64,000 nt of DNA from Kitasatospora aureofaciens (GCF_019192735.1 NZ_JAHTKP010000005.1:62001-126000); one strand, 5' to 3'; shown: positions 51,301 to 59,295, numbered from the stretch's first letter. Numbers and translations are program-made. The notes: generated from the letters alone by a model not told the origin.

Positions 51301-52476
51301 GAGGGCGGCCTGGTCGGTGTCGTGCTGGGCGTGCGCGCCGGCGGCGCGGCGCTGCCAGTCGTCGGCCTGGCGGCGGGCGGTGCGGCAAGCGTCGGCGCGG
51401 TCGTCGGCGGCGGCGCGCAACGCTTCGGCGGTCTTTGCGGCCTGTTCCAGCTCGCGGGCGGCGTCCATCTCCGGACTGCGGTTCAGGGCGTCACGGGTGG
51501 CGGCCAGGGTCGCCCGGCTGTCCTCCAGCTCTTCCAGACGGGCTTCCGCCTGCGTCAACTGTTCTTCGGCGGTGGCGTGTTCGGTCTCGGCCTCGCCGAG
51601 GTCGCGGCCGAGGTGCTCGTACCGGCTGTGGGCGACGCGCAGCACGCCGGCCTGCCGCTTGGCGGCGATCTGCGCGTAACGGCGATAGTGGGCGAGGAAG
51701 TTGGCGGCGGCGCCGGACGCCTCGGCCAGCGCTTCCAGGGCGTGCCGCTCCTCGTCCAGGCCGCGGAACGCCTCGGCGACCTCGCCGACCAGGGCCGGAT
51801 CGAGTGGCGGCAGGGCCTCGGTGAGCGCCTTGGAGAGCAGCTTCTCGTCCGGCTTCTTCGACAGCTGCGGCTGGCGCAGTTGGATCAGCAGGTTGACCAG
51901 GGCCTCGTAGCGGCCCTGGCCGAGGCCGAAGAGCTGCTCGTCGACGGCGCGGCGGTACTCGGCGGCGGTGTCGTGCACCAGGCCGTGGCCCTGGAGTGCG
52001 TCGCGCAGCCGCTCCCGGGTGAACGGGACGCGGGTGGCGGACAGCAGTGGCAGATCGGGGCCGATGCGCAGGGTGGTGGTGAAGAACCAGTGCTTGGCGA
52101 TGCCGCGGCCCTTGACCGCCTTCAGGCCGCAGCCGATGGTCCGGTACTGCGGTCGTCCGTCCTCGTCGATCCGGCCGAACTCCAACCAGGTGTAGCCGGT
52201 GCGTTCGTCGTTCGGGTGCTTTCCGCCGAGCAGTAGGTTCCACTCCATGCGCTTGGCGCGGTCGCCGTCCGGTTCGACGCGGTGGGCGGCGAGTTCACCG
52301 TCGAGCAGGAAGGGCAGGGTGAGGGCGAGCACCTTCGACTTGCCGGTGCCGTTGTTCCCGCGCAGCAGCAGTCGCCCGTCGTGGAAGCGGAACTCCTCGG
52401 CGTCGTAGTGGAAGATGTCGACGAGCCCCGCGCGCAGCGGCTGCCAGCGGTTCTTGGTGGGCTGCGGCAGGGTCAT
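48343..52476 (-). CDS. jetC: Wadjet type II JetC, SMC-like ATPase (TIGR02680 family)
   Basis: 1377 aa. ATPase halves lie at both ends: Walker A L-R-G-N-N-G-T-G-K-S-K near residue 38-48; signature S-G-G-E-R-V near 1250; Walker B R-L-I-A-L-D-E-A-F-A-G-V near 1280. Between them are long Ala/Glu/Arg coiled-coil arms and a hinge near the middle. It is the motor of the loop-extruding JetABC complex, related to MukB. Overlaps jetB by 4 bp at its start. Confidence 0.92.
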   Translation of the reverse strand: MTLPQPTKNRWQPLRAGLVDIFHYDAEEFRFHDGRLLLRGNNGTGKSKVLALTLPFLLDGELAAHRVEPDGDRAKRMEWNLLLGGKHPNDERTGYTWLEFGRIDEDGRPQYRTIGCGLKAVKGRGIAKHWFFTTTLRIGPDLPLLSATRVPFTRERLRDALQGHGLVHDTAAEYRRAVDEQLFGLGQGRYEALVNLLIQLRQPQLSKKPDEKLLSKALTEALPPLDPALVGEVAEAFRGLDEERHALEALAEASGAAANFLAHYRRYAQIAAKRQAGVLRVAHSRYEHLGRDLGEAETEHATAEEQLTQAEARLEELEDSRATLAATRDALNRSPEMDAARELEQAAKTAEALRAAADDRADACRTARRQADDWQRRAAGAHAQHDTDQAALAGADSAAGQAAEAAGIDHTAVAETLERDRAPFPETRRVGERAVERRRQAVAGLTTLLTTAGRARGQALAAQAEAARRAADLEAARERSAEAGQAVTERGTDLVTAWRTWAAGTVELRLPDPDHALSALEAWTDALAGPNPAAEAAEAAYRTAVGALTRQEAALDAEHAATRHQLASVDEEIARLESGGHDTPPPPHTRDPHARSDRAGAPLWRAVDFGETVPAEQRAGIEAALEAAGLLDAWLTPDGTLLDADDAVLLSSGPSAPGAGLSSVLRPAVDRADPLAAALADTAVHAALGAIGLGATGLDAEGDHHTWVATDGRYRIGALTGRWTKPAAHYIGEGAREAARRARLAELAVRSGEFTDQIAELDRQRGTVRARATTLAAEQQSAPADHALREAHARHGHEAEAVRRLADRLDEAAQEAAARQEDAERADQEAADYARDTDLPADREQLDRVRDAVSGYTAALAALLPAATARARSAALAAEAEAETETAAGALAEAEDAETAARRTADAATERHRVLAETVGASVEELFRRLADTDAAIAARDSEEKTTRRARDAAMTARARAEGRRSEIRARIEEAAAERDRAVTALRSFAATGLLAAALPGIAVPAPDETWAPTPAVALARTINQELDGTDDSDRRWELIQQRISTEHKVLTDALGRHGHSVGMTLHDGIMIVDVVFQGRPHDVPALADSLREEVEQRGLLLSAKERELLENHLVGEVAGALQELITSAEEQMAAMNEDLAARPTSTGMALRLQWQPAKDAPAGLEAVRTRLLRQSSDAWTPADRAQVGEFLQARIAQDREDHPADSWADQLTRALDYRGWHSFTIQRRQDGQWKPATGPASGGERVLAASVPLFAAASSHYSSGHPHAPRLIALDEAFAGVDDDSRAKCLGLLASFDLDVVMTSEREWACYPTVPGIGIAQLSRREGIDAVLVTPWRWDGTARTREERPVPHIPGPPAPKAAEDRAQPSLLDDSTV

Positions 52477-53651
52477 GAGCGGGAGCGGGCCTTTCGGATG
52501 GTCGGGGCGGCCAGGGCGTATCGTGCCAGCGCGGGCTTGGCAGTGACCGACTCGCCGTTGCGGGTGATGAGGTCGAGCGCGGTCAGCCGGTCCAGCGCCT
52601 GGGCGAGCAACTCGGCCGCGGCTGCGGGCTCGGCGGCGGTCTTGCGCCAGTACGAGCGGTGCTGCACGGCCAGCTGCCTCACCAGATCCACCAGTTGCGG
52701 CTCGGTACAGGGGCCGTGGACGGTGGCGAGGTGGGCGGCGACCAGCAGGGTGGCATGGCCGTCGGTACCCTGCTCGGGCATCCGGACGTCGGTGAGCTCG
52801 TCGTCTGGATCCGCCATGGCGATCCCCTCGGTGCGCAACTCCGCTACCAGGCCGGTGATTTCGGTGATCCGACGGGTGATCGCGTGGCGCTGGGAGACCA
52901 GGTAGGCGCGCTCGTCCTCGGGCAACTCGGCGTAGTACACCACCGGATCGTCCAGCAGCCGGCGGGTCAGCCGGTGACGCAGCGCGCGGAGCCGCAGCTC
53001 ATCGGTGTCCGGCGCGACCTCGGCGGTGAGCGCGGCAAGACGGTGGTCCGGGTTGACGGCCTCGACGGTGGACGGGCCCCGCGTCGCGGCGAGCAGCGTG
53101 GCCAGGACGCGGCGGCGAACGTCGTAGAGCACGTCGTTGGACGCCTCCGACAGGTACGCCTCCTCGTCGCCCGCCACGCGGTGCAGCACCCCCCACTCCA
53201 ACAGCAGCCGGACGGCGGCCACCAGATCGGAGCGCTCCTCACGGCGGTCCATCCGGAACTCGATCCCGGCGGCAGCCAGCGCCGGGTCGCCCGCTGCCGT
53301 CAGCACGCCGTCGGCCAGCCGGCCGAGGGTGATCTGTGCGTCCGCCCGCTCCAGCGTCGCCAGCGCCAGGCAGAGCACCACGTAACGGCGGCGGGTGAAC
53401 GGCACCTTGGTACGCGGGGCGCGGGCGGGCCTGGTCGCGTCGTCCAGGCGGGCCGGCGTCTTGTAGAGCCGCGCGGTCTCGGTGTCGACCACGAGCCGCC
53501 AGCCGGTCTCCTGGGTGAACCAGGCCGCCAGTTCGCCGGCGTGCTTGCGCACCAGCCGGAAGTCGTCGTTGCCACTGGTCATCAGCGGCGATGCCAGCAG
53601 CGCGCGGGCGGCGCGCCGGCGCTCGGCCTGGAGGTCGGTGGCGTCGGTCAT
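52473..53651 (-). CDS. jetB: Wadjet type II JetB, MukE-like subunit (TIGR02678 family)
   Basis: 392 aa, no membrane helices. Begins with a helical stretch (E-R-R-R-A-A-R-A-L-L-A-S-P-L), then the family pattern R-L-V-R-K-H-A-G-E-L-A-A-W-F and R-L-Y-K-T-P. Winged-helix modules are expected in this MukE-like component. Both junctions of the operon show 4-bp overlaps, with jetA upstream and jetC downstream, so subunits are made in step. Confidence 0.88.
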   Translation of the reverse strand: MTDATDLQAERRRAARALLASPLMTSGNDDFRLVRKHAGELAAWFTQETGWRLVVDTETARLYKTPARLDDATRPARAPRTKVPFTRRRYVVLCLALATLERADAQITLGRLADGVLTAAGDPALAAAGIEFRMDRREERSDLVAAVRLLLEWGVLHRVAGDEEAYLSEASNDVLYDVRRRVLATLLAATRGPSTVEAVNPDHRLAALTAEVAPDTDELRLRALRHRLTRRLLDDPVVYYAELPEDERAYLVSQRHAITRRITEITGLVAELRTEGIAMADPDDELTDVRMPEQGTDGHATLLVAAHLATVHGPCTEPQLVDLVRQLAVQHRSYWRKTAAEPAAAAELLAQALDRLTALDLITRNGESVTAKPALARYALAAPTIRKARSRS

Positions 53652-55255
53652 ACCGCGCTCCCGGCGGGCGCGAGGTCGATGATCTCGATGATGTGCTCGG
53701 GCCCGTGCAGCACACCGTCCGCCGTCGGGACCCGCACCACCGTGTCGGGGTCCACCAGCTTCAGCCGGACCTCCATCGTGCCGTCGCCGGTGATCGCCGA
53801 GGACTCGCTCTCGCCTGGTACCCGGGCCGAGAGGGCGTCGCCGAGGACCGCGAGGAACAGCTGGAAGGTGTGCGGGTCGAGGCCGTCCGGGCCGGCCAGC
53901 TCGGAGAGCAGGACCGGGCCGTCGGTGGCCAGCCGGGCCCGGGCGGCGGCGGTCTGGGCGGCCTCCAGCTCGACCTGCCGGGCCAGCGCCTGCCGCTCGG
54001 CCGCCCGGTCGGCGACCCGGTTGGGCATGCCGCGCCGTTCATATGTGCCGGTCTCGCGCAGCCGGGGGCTGATCTCCAGCGGTGGGGCCTGCGCCCAGGG
54101 CGTACCGGCCGGGAGATCGGCCTGTTGCCAGGCGGCCTCGGTGGCGGTGTCCACGGTCAGATGCCGGGCTGGGGTGAGGGCGAAGGCCGCTCGCCAGAGC
54201 CGGTGCGCGGCGTTGTCATCCGGGGTCTGCGCGAAGAACCGGGCCAGCGCCCGGAAGTCGGCCGACCGGTCCGAGCGTCCGCCGCGCCGCTCGTTCAGCG
54301 CGGCGACCGTGTTGACGAGCGCGGTGATCGCGCTGACCGCCGCGCCGCGCAGCAGCTTCGCCTGGGAGGGCTGCCTGCTGGAGCGGCTGAGGAACCAGTC
54401 GGTGAGGCCCCGCCATCGGTTCTCCCAGGCGGTCAGCGCGGCACTCGTTGCCGCTGCGCGGGCCTGCTCCGCCTGCCGACCGTCCACGTCGGCCTCCGGT
54501 ACGGCATCCGGCAGGGCATCCCCGGCTTCGCGCTGCGCCGCGGCCAGCAGCAGCCGCTCCACACCGGCCGCGTTCAGCCGGGTGAGCAGGTTCGCGATCT
54601 GCGCGCCGCGATTCGCCAGATCGGCGATGAACCGCTCGATGTACTCGACGAGGCGGTCCTTGTACGCGATGAACGCCGCCTCGTCACCGTCCTGGAAGTC
54701 GATGGTGCGACGCAGCGAGGCCATGAACGCCTGGGCGTTGTCCGCGAGACTGCCGAACCGCTCCGCGATCTGGAGCAGCAGCAGATGTGCTTTTCCCGGA
54801 TCGGGATCAGGGTGCTCCGCCAGGACGAGCAACGACCCCAACTGCTCGGCGATGTCCGCCAGCGCGACCGACTGCAACTGGCCGCGCCGGCCCAGCGCCT
54901 GCTCGTACACGGCGAGTGCCCGCAGGGCGGCCTGGCCGTGCTGGGTCAACTGGTAGAGGTAGCGGGCCCGATGGAAGTCCTCGACCGATGTCACCCGGCC
55001 GGTGTCGGCGTCCGCGCGGAGATTCCCCCAGCCGACCAACTGCTCCAGCGCGCCGCCGACCGCCTCGATCGACGCGACCGCCGAAGACGCCTCCGCCGCC
55101 GCGTCCCGACGGAGCTCGGCGGCGACGTCCTCCGGCCGCAGATGGACGATGAACCGCTCTCTCGCCTGGGCGAAGACCGCCAGGACCTGGCCGTACAGGA
55201 CCGCGTTCGGAGCCTGGAGGTAGGCGAACGGTTGGGGCTGCGGAGCGCTGGACAC
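53648..55255 (-). CDS. jetA: Wadjet type II JetA, kleisin subunit (TIGR02677 family)
   Basis: 535 aa from GTG 55255, with GGAG upstream; the open frame extends to 55537 but that part has no family match and runs toward the att repeat. The N-terminal P-F-A-Y-L-Q-A-P-N-A-V-L-Y and the helical core A-E-R-F-G-S-L-A-D-N-A-Q-A-F-M match the TIGR02677 kleisin, which links the two SMC heads and binds JetB. First gene of the operon, so its promoter lies within 55256-55550. Confidence 0.88.
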   Translation of the reverse strand: MSSAPQPQPFAYLQAPNAVLYGQVLAVFAQARERFIVHLRPEDVAAELRRDAAAEASSAVASIEAVGGALEQLVGWGNLRADADTGRVTSVEDFHRARYLYQLTQHGQAALRALAVYEQALGRRGQLQSVALADIAEQLGSLLVLAEHPDPDPGKAHLLLLQIAERFGSLADNAQAFMASLRRTIDFQDGDEAAFIAYKDRLVEYIERFIADLANRGAQIANLLTRLNAAGVERLLLAAAQREAGDALPDAVPEADVDGRQAEQARAAATSAALTAWENRWRGLTDWFLSRSSRQPSQAKLLRGAAVSAITALVNTVAALNERRGGRSDRSADFRALARFFAQTPDDNAAHRLWRAAFALTPARHLTVDTATEAAWQQADLPAGTPWAQAPPLEISPRLRETGTYERRGMPNRVADRAAERQALARQVELEAAQTAAARARLATDGPVLLSELAGPDGLDPHTFQLFLAVLGDALSARVPGESESSAITGDGTMEVRLKLVDPDTVVRVPTADGVLHGPEHIIEIIDLAPAGSAV

Positions 55256-55550
55256 GCACTCCAGTCTTGCAGATCCGGTTGTCTGCGTGGGCGGGGCAGG
55301 AAAATCGGTTGGCCGGACGCCTGCCCGGGTAAATTGAGACGCTTCGCAGCGGCGGTTTGTGGAACAAGGACAACGCGGTCGACAAGGCGGCCTACGGTGC
55401 CGAGATGGCCGCCGGTGGACAGCCGGTGGACGGACGCCTTTGGCCGGTGCGGCACGGGGCGGCACAGCCCAACCTGCCGCGCATGCTCTGATCAGCAAGG
55501 ACGTCATTCGGTGGCACAGGGCGGCATGACGTAGCACGAACCCAGGTGGG
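55256..55550. other. Jet promoter region and left flank of att copy 2
   Basis: About 295 bases with no intact gene. A plus-strand frame reads A-V-D-K-A-A-Y-G-A-E-M-A-A-G to a TGA near 55490 and could be the C-terminus of an integrase or other lost gene, but I cannot place it. It contains the phased pair CGGTGGAC at 55413-55420 and 55424-55431. Confidence 0.45.
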
Positions 55551-55593
55551 CTCGTAATGCGTAGGTCGCGGGTTCGAATCCCGCAGGCGGCTC
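55551..55593 (+). repeat. att copy 2
   Basis: 43 bp identical to the 3' part of tRNA-Thr. The upstream half of the tRNA is absent here, so this is not a functional tRNA gene. Confidence 0.93.
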
Positions 55594-55597
55594 AGTG

Positions 55598-55632
55598 AAG
55601 GCCCAGGTCAGATAGCCCCTGACCTGGGCCTT
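55598..55632 (+). terminator. tRNA-type terminator after att copy 2
   Basis: AAGGCCCAGGTCAG at 55598-55611 pairs perfectly with CTGACCTGGGCCTT at 55619-55632, followed by TTGCC. Same position relative to att as the terminator at 45910. Confidence 0.85.
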
Positions 55633-55929
55633 TTGCCTTCCCAGGGCCTTTCGTGTGGGGCCTGTGTGGGCGGGAAGCGTTTTATGACCGCTCCCGGTGG
55701 ACATTCGGTGGGCAATGGTGCAGCGAGCGTGCACGCCGGTGGACATGGGCCTGAATCGCGCAGCGGCGGAGCCGAGTGGTGATCTGTAGCGACCCAACAA
55801 GCGGACCGCGGCCGGGCTCGGACATGATGACGAGGCAGGTGGCTGGTTTTCCTGGAGGTGATCCGGGACCACGCAAGCACCCCGCGGTCGTGATGACGAC
55901 CCCCGGCGAGCGGCGGAGTGGAGAGCTGG
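55633..55929. other. Region between att copy 2 and the hemC remnant, no gene
   Basis: About 300 bases without a credible gene. Contains CGGTGGAC at 55695-55702, the variant CGGTGGGC 11 bp later at 55706-55713, and another CGGTGGAC at 55736-55743, possible recombinase arm sites. Confidence 0.45.
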
Positions 55930-56157
55930 TCAGTGTGCGATGGCGTCGATCATCTCTCGGGCGCCGGCGCGGATCAGTGCCTCGGCTACGGCTTCGCCGA
56001 TGGCCTGCGGGGTGAGCCGGTCGCTGGTGCGGCTGGCGGTGAGCGTGGTTGCGTCGCCGGGGGTGAAGACCATGGCCCGTAGGGCGAGGCAGCCGTCATC
56101 GAACGCGCGTGCGTGTCCGGCGATCGGGCTGTTGCAGTGCCCGTGCAGGAGGTTCAG
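55930..56157 (-). pseudogene. hemC: 3' remnant of a hemC gene (copy-2 type)
   Basis: 75 codons plus TGA reading L-N-L-L-H-G-H-C-N-S-P-I-A-G-H-A-R-A-F, then on to D-A-I-A-H. It aligns without gaps to the last 75 residues of the hydroxymethylbilane synthase at 17413-18351, 63 of 75 identical. It retains the cofactor Cys but lacks the catalytic domains 1 and 2 and has no start of its own. The break is at the first base of the aligned leucine codon, where the VOC gene ends. Confidence 0.9.
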
Positions 56158-56552
56158 GCCCAGGTGCGGGAGCACAACACCAGGCGGTAACCGTCCGGAT
56201 CGGCGATCGTTGCTCCGTGCTCGTCCCAGTACGGGTTGTGTGCGGGGACGCGGGTGCCGCCGGCCGCGATCAGACGGTCGATCAGGGACTCGTCGACCGG
56301 GCTGCCCAGGTAGACCACGAACAGGTCGTCCACGGTGGGGGTGGGCTCAAGCGGGCGCTCCGGGTCGTGAGTGAGCTCGAAGTGCCAGGCTCCGCCCTTC
56401 GGGCCGACCATCAGCAGGTCGTGCTCGCCCGGGATGCGCTCGGTGGTGCGCCATAGGACTTCCAAGCCGAGGCCGTGCACGTAGAAGCGTTCGGCGGTCG
56501 CGAGGTCGCGCGAGGGGCGGGCCACGCGGACATGGGCGTTGGGGTCGATCAT
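56154..56552 (-). CDS. VOC-superfamily (glyoxalase/dioxygenase fold) protein
   Basis: 132 aa, a single VOC domain pair: H-V-R-V-A-R-P-S-R-D-L-A-T-A-E-R-F-Y at the start, W-H-F-E-L-T-H near residue 56, and G-A-T-I-A-D-P-D-G-Y-R-L-V-L near the end. Metal ligands of the fold (His near 7, His or Glu near 57-59, a Glu/Asp near the end) are plausible. Role could be resistance or isomerisation; not determined. It is translationally coupled to the hydrolase-cupin gene by a 4-bp A-T-G-A overlap, and its stop codon falls in the hemC remnant. Confidence 0.82.
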   Translation of the reverse strand: MIDPNAHVRVARPSRDLATAERFYVHGLGLEVLWRTTERIPGEHDLLMVGPKGGAWHFELTHDPERPLEPTPTVDDLFVVYLGSPVDESLIDRLIAAGGTRVPAHNPYWDEHGATIADPDGYRLVLCSRTWA

Positions 56553-58171
56553 GCCGTTGCCTCCAGGGCCGCACGCCACAGCGGACTGTCGACGTAGTGG
56601 TTGTCGAAACGTTCCGCCGACTCGGCGATCTCCTTCGCGTCGGCCTCGCCACGCATGACTCGGCCGAGCAGCCGCAGGTAGTCGAACCGGCCCATGCCGG
56701 GGGTGAACACGAACAGGACGTCCGCCTCGCAGCCGGGCGCCGCAGCGAAGGCGTGCGGGGTGTGCGGCGGCACGGCCAGGAAGTCGCCGGCGTTGAGCAC
56801 GGTGATCTCCTCGCCCACCAGTACCCTGAGGGAGCCGCTGATGACGAAGAACAGCTCGGTCGCCTTGGTGTGGCAGTGCGCGGGTGCCCCGACGGCGCCC
56901 TTGGCGAACGTGGACCGGTAACTGGTGAAGCCATCGGCAGTGCGGTCGGAGTCGGCGAGCAGTGTCATCACGCTGCTGGGATCGGCACAGGTCTCGGCTT
57001 CGGTGTGACGGGTCAGCACCGGCTCGAACGGCGCGGCCGACGAGAACCCGATGGGCTCGGCCGCCTTGTGAGCCGGCTCGGCCTGCCCACTGCAGAACAC
57101 CTCCTTGACGAGCCTCTGATGCGCCTTCTGGAACGCCTCGGCCGTGGCGGCGAAGTCGAGTTCGGCGTCCCCGGTGGTGAGTGAGGCGGTCAGGGTCTTG
57201 CTGCCGTCGGGCGTGCTGTACATCAGCGCCCCCCAACCCCAGAAGCCGCCGTTGTGGTTGAGGACGGTGCCGCCGTCCGTCTCCTCCACGAACAACCCCA
57301 GGCCGTAGCCGAATTTGGGGTGCGGCGTGCGCATTTCGGCCAGCAGCGAGTCCGGCAGGAGCTTGCCGCTCATCAGCGCGGAGATGAACGTGTGGAGATC
57401 CTTGGTGGTCGAGATCATGTCACCGGCGGCGGAGACCCAGGAGACGTTGAAGCGGGTGACGTCGACCACCTTCCACTGGCCGGCGTGCTCGTACCGGTAG
57501 TAGCCGTGGGCGTGCGGCTCGGGGATCTCCGGCGAGGCGTCCGGCACCACGGTGCCCGACAATCCCAGCGGCTGCAGGATCAGCCGCTGCATCTCCTCGG
57601 CGAACGAGCGGCCGGTGACGTTCTCGACCAGCAGCCTGGCCAGGACGTAGTTGGTGTTGGAGTAGCTCCAGTCCGTTCCCGGCTCGAACCGCGCCGGCTT
57701 GGACAGCGCCAGCCGTACCAGCTCATCCGGCTGGTAGGTGTGGAACTGGTTGTCCACGTACTCCTGGCCCTGCCAGGGGATCCCCGGCGCGACCGTCCCG
57801 TCGTCGTAGTACTCGCCGGTGTAGTTGAACAGCCCGCTGGTGTGCTGCAGCAGCATCCGCACCGTGATCCGCCGGTCCAGCCCGAACCGGGGCAGGTAGT
57901 CATCCGCCGGGCTGTCCAGCCCGATCCTGCCCTCGGCCACCAGTTGCAGCACCACGGTCGCGGTGAAGGTCTTGGTGGTGCTGCCGATCCGGAACCGCCC
58001 GTCGGTCGGCGGCTTGGCGCTCTCGCCCAGCTTGCGCACCCCGGCGCTGCCGACCCACTCGCCCCGCTCGTCGTTCACGCGCAGTTGCACCCCGGCGAAA
58101 CCGGAATCGACGATCTCCTCGATGGCCTTCTGCAGCTCCGGGCGATCCTGCCCAGTGGGGGGGAGGGACAT
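56549..58171 (-). CDS. Serine beta-lactamase-fold hydrolase fused to a cupin domain
   Basis: 540 aa. AAGGAG six bases before the ATG at 58171. Residues 1-360 are a class C beta-lactamase/D-Ala-D-Ala carboxypeptidase-like domain: S-x-x-K in G-S-T-T-K-T-F near 66-72, Y-x-N in W-S-Y-S-N-T-N near 160-166, and H-x-G in L-N-H-N-G-G near 305. There is no signal peptide, which is unusual for this fold. Residues 385-540 are a cupin with H-C-H-T-K-A-T-E-L (metal His-x-His...Glu) and P-P-H-T-P-H. I do not know this architecture elsewhere. Downstream VOC gene overlaps by 4 bp. Confidence 0.85.
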   Translation of the reverse strand: MSLPPTGQDRPELQKAIEEIVDSGFAGVQLRVNDERGEWVGSAGVRKLGESAKPPTDGRFRIGSTTKTFTATVVLQLVAEGRIGLDSPADDYLPRFGLDRRITVRMLLQHTSGLFNYTGEYYDDGTVAPGIPWQGQEYVDNQFHTYQPDELVRLALSKPARFEPGTDWSYSNTNYVLARLLVENVTGRSFAEEMQRLILQPLGLSGTVVPDASPEIPEPHAHGYYRYEHAGQWKVVDVTRFNVSWVSAAGDMISTTKDLHTFISALMSGKLLPDSLLAEMRTPHPKFGYGLGLFVEETDGGTVLNHNGGFWGWGALMYSTPDGSKTLTASLTTGDAELDFAATAEAFQKAHQRLVKEVFCSGQAEPAHKAAEPIGFSSAAPFEPVLTRHTEAETCADPSSVMTLLADSDRTADGFTSYRSTFAKGAVGAPAHCHTKATELFFVISGSLRVLVGEEITVLNAGDFLAVPPHTPHAFAAAPGCEADVLFVFTPGMGRFDYLRLLGRVMRGEADAKEIAESAERFDNHYVDSPLWRAALEATA

Positions 58172-58508
58172 GGCTGTGCTCCTTATGGGATGCGTGGGTG
58201 GTTGTTGCGGTGAGGGTGCGTGGCTGCCCAGGGCGGCGATGAGGTGGTGCCGGCCGCCGAGGGCGTGGGCGTGCGTGGGCGAGCGCGTCGACGGTGGCCG
58301 TGCTGCGTTCGCTGTGCGGGATGCCTCCCCGGCGCGGCCTCCCCGGCGTTCGCGGGTTCGGCCCGGTGGGACCGTGGTGGTCAGGTCCGGTTGCACCTGC
58401 CCGTGATCTTGGGGGCACCTCGGACGGTCTTGTCGCCGTAGGGGTGCGCAGCCCGTTCGCCCCGATGGCGGGGCTGGTGTTGAGGGGTGTTCCTTCGGAG
58501 GGAGCGGG
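58172..58508. other. Intergenic region, hydrolase-cupin promoter side
   Basis: About 340 bases with no gene I can support. It should contain the promoter of the hydrolase-cupin operon and the 3' end region of the DUF4097 gene; no clear hairpin is seen. Confidence 0.4.
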
Positions 58509-59171
58509 TCAGAGGCTGCGGGCGGTGATGTCGCCGTGGGAGGTGGTGGCGCGGATGTCGAGATCGGTGGTGCCGTCGTTCTTGAGGGCGTTGCTGACGC
58601 GGCCGTGGCCGGTGCCGGCGTCCAGGGCGGCCGACACGCCGGCGGCGGCGCCGACCGTGATGTCGCCGGACTGGGTGCTGAGCTGGACCGTGCCGCCCAT
58701 GGCCTCGGCGATCCGGATGTCGCCCCTTGCGGTGCTGATCTCCGCGGCCCCGCCCAGCCGGCCGACCTCGATGTCGCCGTCGACCGCAGTGAGACGGACG
58801 CTCGCGGCCTCATCCAGCTTGATCCGGCGGTACGCGCCCTCGAAAGCGACGTCGCCGAGGCGGCCGACGGTCCGGAGTTCGGCGCCGACCGCCTTGGCCT
58901 CGATGCGGGAACCGGCGGGCAGCTTGACCGTCACCTCGATGGATCCGGAGGGGCCGAGGTACTGGGTCTTCGCCGAATTCTCGATCCGCAGGACTCCGTC
59001 GGCGTATCCGACCGTGGTCTGCTCCGCTGCCTTCACGTCGCGGCCCTTCGAGGCGTTCACAGGCAGGATCTCGACCGCGGTGTCGGCCCGGTCTGCGGCG
59101 ATGAACTGGACGCGTCCCGCGGGGATGTCCAGGACGGCGGAGATCGGGGCGGGGGTGTCGAACTTGTGCAT
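58509..59171 (-). CDS. DUF4097-family beta-helix protein
   Basis: 220 aa, soluble. The sequence is a run of short beta strands with the DUF4097 pattern (G-D-I-x-V, S-G-D-I-T-V-G, H-G-D-I-T-A-R-S-L), a putative adhesin-like right-handed beta-helix. Starts M-H-K-F-D-T-P-A-P-I-S-A-V-L. No signal peptide or membrane helix, so it is probably cytoplasmic. In actinomycetes such genes often sit opposite a regulator, as here (59434). Function unknown. Confidence 0.82.
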   Translation of the reverse strand: MHKFDTPAPISAVLDIPAGRVQFIAADRADTAVEILPVNASKGRDVKAAEQTTVGYADGVLRIENSAKTQYLGPSGSIEVTVKLPAGSRIEAKAVGAELRTVGRLGDVAFEGAYRRIKLDEAASVRLTAVDGDIEVGRLGGAAEISTARGDIRIAEAMGGTVQLSTQSGDITVGAAAGVSAALDAGTGHGRVSNALKNDGTTDLDIRATTSHGDITARSL

Positions 59172-59295
59172 CGTGCTCTCCCTTGTGCTTGCGGCTCGTT
59201 GTTTCCGAACACTGGAAACACTACGTTGCTTTCCAAGTCCGCACAACAAGATCTTTGCCAAGAAGCAGCATCTATGCAGGTGGGAGCGCAATAAT

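Larger units (their letters stand above)
45858..55593. mobile_element. Integrated element A in tRNA-Thr, carrying Wadjet
   Basis: DNA bounded by the first and second 43-bp att copies, 9.7 kb. Contents: remnants of a histidine kinase and of a PIN-domain gene, then the jetABCD operon. No integrase, excisionase or replication gene is visible, so the element is probably a decayed or satellite island needing help to move. Motifs CGGTGGAC in 11-bp phased pairs lie near both ends (46104-46122 and 55413-55431). Confidence 0.75.

Noticed and set aside
55551..55593. Second and third tRNA-Thr genes at 55551 and 60524
   Set aside because: Only the 3' part of the tRNA is present; the acceptor 5' strand and D arm are missing, so they are att copies.
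58172..58813. 754-codon extension of the hydrolase-cupin gene
   Set aside because: Runs antisense through the DUF4097 gene; the ATG at 58171 has AAGGAG and the proper family start.
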